DNA from: Litorimonas sp964435725 | GTDB lineage: Bacteria > Pseudomonadota > Alphaproteobacteria > Caulobacterales > Maricaulaceae | DNA length: 57,212 bases | Reading direction: 5' to 3' | Assembly (NCBI GenBank): GCA_964435725.1 | Contig: CAYTAJ010000006.1 | Coordinates: 1 to 57,212 of the forward strand | In this document: positions 54,196-57,212 of the stretch, piece by piece | Layout: each line of letters opens with the position of its first letter | Position numbering within the stretch: the stretch's first letter is position 1 | Program-made: the position numbers and the translations under genes | Notes under the pieces: model-generated | The model's database searches: none | Seen by the model: only the letters and a program-made list of their open reading frames with translations | What the model was told of the DNA's origin: nothing

Positions 54196-54209
54196 AACTG
54201 AATTCAGTT
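54196..54209. promoter_or_regulatory. 14-bp perfect palindrome in the TonB2 operon leader
   Basis: AACTGAATTCAGTT is fully self-complementary and lies about 100 bases before the GTG start at 54311. Confidence 0.4.
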
Positions 54210-54310
54210 CAATGAAAGCATTGATTAAGGATTAACGCCCGTGTAAGCGAATTGCTCGAGAGACGATATAGCCCCGATAAGAGGGTGAAGTTGATTATTG
54301 GAGGACATGC

Positions 54311-55123
54311 GTGGTGACTATTAAGGCCGCTCGTAAGCTGTTTAAATTAAGTGCGTTGACAACTTTGCTGGTTGGTTCATCAGCATTAGTGGCCGTGGCT
54401 CAAGATAATACTCTCGAAGAGACCTATGCCAATCTTTTACAGCAAATTGCCAATAAGCAGGTCGCGATTGATCAAAAGCAACTTTATTTGAAAACTCAAG
54501 AAGACCAAATTGCCTCTTTACGAGAGCAGTTGGCTTCAGTTGAGGATTTGAAGGCTTCGGTGAAGCCTTTAGTTGTCAAAATGGCGGCTGATGTTGAAAA
54601 AGAGATGAATAAGGATGTGCCTTTTAATGCATCTGAGCGATTTGATCGTTTGGCAAAGTTAAAAGAGGATTTGGCCAAGCCAGATGCTCCGATTGCCAGT
54701 CTTTTCCGACAGGCGATGAATATTTACGACATAGAGGTCGTGGCAGGCGCCTCTATCGCGTCTTATAATGGAGAGCATCCCAAGACGCCAGGTGTGCGTC
54801 TCAAGGCATGCGATGAGGATTTGAATAGTAAGGCTTGCGATCTGTCAAAAGAAATACGCGATGCGCTCCCAGAGGATGCGACGCGAATTGAGAGTGATAC
54901 GCTTAGAGATAATGTTTATGATGGGTATTACCTTCATTTCGGCCGTTTGGCTTTGATTTATCTGCAGTTTGATAGCTCCGAAGGGTGGCGTTGGGATCAA
55001 TCCCAGGGTGACTGGGTGCAGATGTCCGCGAGTGATTTGCTTAATGCGAGAAGAGCTGTGCGTATTGCGCGCGGTGAAAGTGCGCCGGACGTCGTTTTGG
55101 GGCCTGTTGAGATTTCCGGATAA
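54311..55123 (+). CDS. DUF3450 periplasmic protein (first copy)
   Basis: 270 residues from GTG 54311; GGAGG 6 bases upstream decides it (a nearby ATG is out of frame). Signal peptide ends ALVAVAQ. A long coiled coil (about 35-85) is followed by the DUF3450 segment KPLVVKMAADVEKEMNKDVP and ARRAVRIARGESAPDVV. An insert with two cysteines (LKACDEDLNSKACDL) distinguishes it from the second copy. DUF3450 genes precede TonB2/TtpC motors in other proteobacteria. Confidence 0.9.
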   Translation: MVTIKAARKLFKLSALTTLLVGSSALVAVAQDNTLEETYANLLQQIANKQVAIDQKQLYLKTQEDQIASLREQLASVEDLKASVKPLVVKMAADVEKEMNKDVPFNASERFDRLAKLKEDLAKPDAPIASLFRQAMNIYDIEVVAGASIASYNGEHPKTPGVRLKACDEDLNSKACDLSKEIRDALPEDATRIESDTLRDNVYDGYYLHFGRLALIYLQFDSSEGWRWDQSQGDWVQMSASDLLNARRAVRIARGESAPDVVLGPVEISG

Positions 55124-55188
55124 ATTTAATTGGGATAAGGCCGTATCGTCGGCCTGATAATAATGAAAAATAGACTTGGAAGGACACC

Positions 55189-55947
55189 ATGTTAAAATCT
55201 TTAATAGCCAAGCGATTAATGCTTGCTGGTGCGGCGGGGCTTTTATTTGCTGCCCCCGCCCATGCTCAGCTTGAAAGTGCGTTAGCAGCCGCGAAATCTT
55301 CGACGACTGCAAGTGCTGCGTCACAAAGACGGGTTGAGGAAGCCGATGATGCAGCTGATCAGGCGGCACGCGAATATCGCGCTGTGTTGCAGCAAAGAGA
55401 TAATATTGCGCTTTTCGTAGCGCAGCAGGATATTTATCTGCAGTCTCAACAGTCTGAAATAGAATCATTGCGCAGAGATCTTGGTCGTATTGAACAGACC
55501 AAATTAGAAATGAGTCCGATGATGTTGCGTATGGCTGCGAAGTTGGAAGACTCTATCAAGTCTGATCTGCCATTCAACCTCGGCGAGAGAATAGCGCGTA
55601 TCGAAGATGTGAAGCGCGTTCTGTCTGATCCGGATGTGTCCCCGGCAGAGCAGTATCGTCGTGTTTTGAATGCTTACGAGATTGAAGTCTCTTACGGCGA
55701 GCAGACTGATAGTTATGAAGGTGTACATCCGACACGTCCGGGTAATGTCGTTAATTTCATACGTTTTGGCCGGACTTCTCTTGTCTACATGACAAAGGAT
55801 GAGAGTGAGATTGCTAAATATAATCTAGAGACAGGTGAGTGGGATGACATTTCGGGTGCCGACTCTATCCAATTGCGTCAGGCTATTCGTATCGCCAAAG
55901 GTGAAGCGGCGCCTGATATCGTTTATGCCCCAGTGGCCGTGAAGTAA
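55189..55947 (+). CDS. DUF3450 periplasmic protein (second copy)
   Basis: 252 residues. Signal peptide ends APAHAQ. Coiled coil (about 40-95), then SPMMLRMAAKLEDSIKSDLP and RQAIRIAKGEAAPDIV, matching the first copy without the Cys insert. AAGGA ribosome-binding site. It ends 19 bases before the TolQ-like gene, with which it surely shares an mRNA. Confidence 0.92.
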   Translation: MLKSLIAKRLMLAGAAGLLFAAPAHAQLESALAAAKSSTTASAASQRRVEEADDAADQAAREYRAVLQQRDNIALFVAQQDIYLQSQQSEIESLRRDLGRIEQTKLEMSPMMLRMAAKLEDSIKSDLPFNLGERIARIEDVKRVLSDPDVSPAEQYRRVLNAYEIEVSYGEQTDSYEGVHPTRPGNVVNFIRFGRTSLVYMTKDESEIAKYNLETGEWDDISGADSIQLRQAIRIAKGEAAPDIVYAPVAVK

Positions 55948-55966
55948 TAAGCCGAGGATAAAAATC

Positions 55967-57212
55967 GTGAGAATGAAAATGAAATTTTTAACTAAAGCCA
56001 CGGCGGCCGTGATTGGTTCTGCTGTGATGTTGTCAGCCATTCCGGCCTCAGCGCAAATCAGCTCTGTTAATGACCTTTTGAATAAAGTGCGTCAAGATTC
56101 TGCTAAGGTTGAGCAAGAAAATCGTCAGCGTGAGGCGGAATTCCGTCAACGCCGCGACCAACAGCAAGCTTTACTGCGTGAAGCACGTGGGGAATTGGCC
56201 GCGCTTGAGCGACAAGCGTCCAGTGTTGAGCGTACTTTTGCAACTAATAGAAGAGTTATTGATGGTCTGAAGGGTGAATTGAATGCCGCTCAGGGTGAAT
56301 TTGGTGAAGTGTTCGGGTTAGCACGAAGCAAAGCGGGTGAGTTCAAGGCGCTTTTAGATAATTCTTTGATTACAGCACAATATCCAAACCGAACAACGGT
56401 TTTGGGTGAGGTTGCAGAATCCGAGGCGCTGCCCGAAAGCGACGCTTTGAATATGATCTACGAGCTTATGCTTCAGGAGATTCAAGAGCAACGTAAAGTC
56501 GCCACATTTGACGCGCCTGTCGCTAATGTGGATGATGGAGCTGTCCAATCCGTGACACGCGTTGGTCCATTTGCTGTGTTTACAACAGATACAGCCAACT
56601 TCTTGGGCTATAATGCGCCGTCAGGAGGGGCTGATGCGCCGCTTTTGACAAAGCTACCGAAGCAGCCAGGTGGTGAGATTTCATCCGCTGCAAGTGCTGT
56701 GAAAGATGCATCGGCAGGTGAGGTCGTTTTTGCGCCACTTGATCCAACAAGAGGTGAGCTTTTGAAGTCCTTTGAGCGCGTTCCAACCTTCACAGAGAGA
56801 TTTGGTAATCCGTTCAAGTTCAAGCTCGGTTATGGTAAGGGTATTGGTTTGATCATCGAATGGATTGCTATTCTGGGTGTTCTGTTCGGTGTCTTTAACC
56901 TTATTCGTTTATTCTTGGTCAAAATGGCTGTTTCTGGTCAAAAGCGTAAGGCTCAGCCTTCAAAAGGTAACCCACTTGGTCGCGTTATGATGGCCTATGA
57001 AAGTGCGAAGTCGAAGGATGCTGAGACTGTTGAGCTGAAACTCGATGAGGCAATCCTACAGGAATCACCAAAATTCGAGTTTGGTTTGAATATTCTCAAG
57101 CTTTTGGCTGGTGTTGCACCGCTCTTAGGTCTCTTGGGTACGGTGACAGGTATGATTCAAACCTTCCAAGCTATGATGATTTACGGAACAGGTGATCCGC
57201 AATTGATGGCCG
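55967..57212 (+). CDS. TtpC-like MotA/TolQ/ExbB proton channel protein, 3' end outside window
   Basis: 415 residues visible, from GTG 55967 with GAGGA 8 bases upstream; ATG 55973 is possible. Signal peptide ends PASAQ. A periplasmic coiled coil (about 20-110), then an alpha/beta region, then the first membrane helix IIEWIAILGVLFGVFNLIRL. The TolQ/ExbB domain begins with FGLNILKLLAGVAPLLGLLG, continues to the channel motif TVTGMIQTFQAM and is cut by the window end. The long N terminus is typical of TtpC in TonB2 systems. Confidence 0.92.
   Translation, partial: MRMKMKFLTKATAAVIGSAVMLSAIPASAQISSVNDLLNKVRQDSAKVEQENRQREAEFRQRRDQQQALLREARGELAALERQASSVERTFATNRRVIDGLKGELNAAQGEFGEVFGLARSKAGEFKALLDNSLITAQYPNRTTVLGEVAESEALPESDALNMIYELMLQEIQEQRKVATFDAPVANVDDGAVQSVTRVGPFAVFTTDTANFLGYNAPSGGADAPLLTKLPKQPGGEISSAASAVKDASAGEVVFAPLDPTRGELLKSFERVPTFTERFGNPFKFKLGYGKGIGLIIEWIAILGVLFGVFNLIRLFLVKMAVSGQKRKAQPSKGNPLGRVMMAYESAKSKDAETVELKLDEAILQESPKFEFGLNILKLLAGVAPLLGLLGTVTGMIQTFQAMMIYGTGDPQLMA

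Noticed and set aside
53979..54310. tRNA-Gln as an integration site for a mobile element
   Set aside because: No integrase, no repeat of the tRNA 3' end and no phage or plasmid genes downstream; a housekeeping-type operon follows.

Overview
The window looks like a chromosomal segment of a marine alphaproteobacterium, most likely in or near Hyphomonadaceae/Maricaulales. The reasons are the run tsaE-amgK-murU-addB-addA-trxA, the alphaproteobacterial AddAB nuclease, a TIGR02301-type protein, a large TonB-dependent receptor, and moderate GC. This placement rests on family knowledge and gene order; no database search was possible. No prophage, insertion sequence, CRISPR array or integrase was seen.

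Layout. 1-3874 (minus) is the 5' 1291 codons of a secreted right-handed beta-helix protein. 3951-13551 holds a ferredoxin and the plus-strand run tsaE-amgK-murU-addB-addA-trxA (tRNA modification, cell-wall recycling, break repair, redox). 13568-25118 (mostly minus) carries two paralogous lipoproteins, folC-accD, a chemoreceptor, pyrC, a META protein, a TIGR02301 protein, NUDIX and SRAP genes, DUF389 and YihY membrane proteins, and yaaA. 25371-34455 carries folE, a small orphan membrane protein, a yceI-tsaC-FAD oxidase run, and the plus-strand run lepB-phosphatase-xseB-ispA-dxs-tlyA (isoprenoid supply and secretion). 34465-41746 holds an orphan response regulator, three glycine-zipper envelope proteins each followed by its own terminator, an esterase, and a hybrid kinase without its histidine. 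41743-53736 is aroC, a mini J-protein, pdxH, a DUF1499 membrane protein, a metallo-beta-lactamase/ATP-grasp pair, a TonB-dependent receptor, a methyltransferase and sppA. A tRNA-Gln gene follows. The right edge opens a TtpC/TonB2-type energy operon with two DUF3450 genes.

Four 100-base N runs interrupt the sequence. The one in addA is spurious: the same 55 bases flank it on both sides, and collapsing them restores one 1159-codon frame. The other three are real gaps whose nominal size is probably too small. They truncate SRAP and DUF389 and remove the middle of YihY and of the FAD oxidase.

The most interesting items are the twin-DUF3450 TonB2 operon with palindromes in its leader, the histidine-less kinase, the glycine-zipper family including a protein with seven exact 31-residue cysteine repeats, the paired lipoproteins whose 3' end contains the trxA terminator, and a hairpin in the folE leader.
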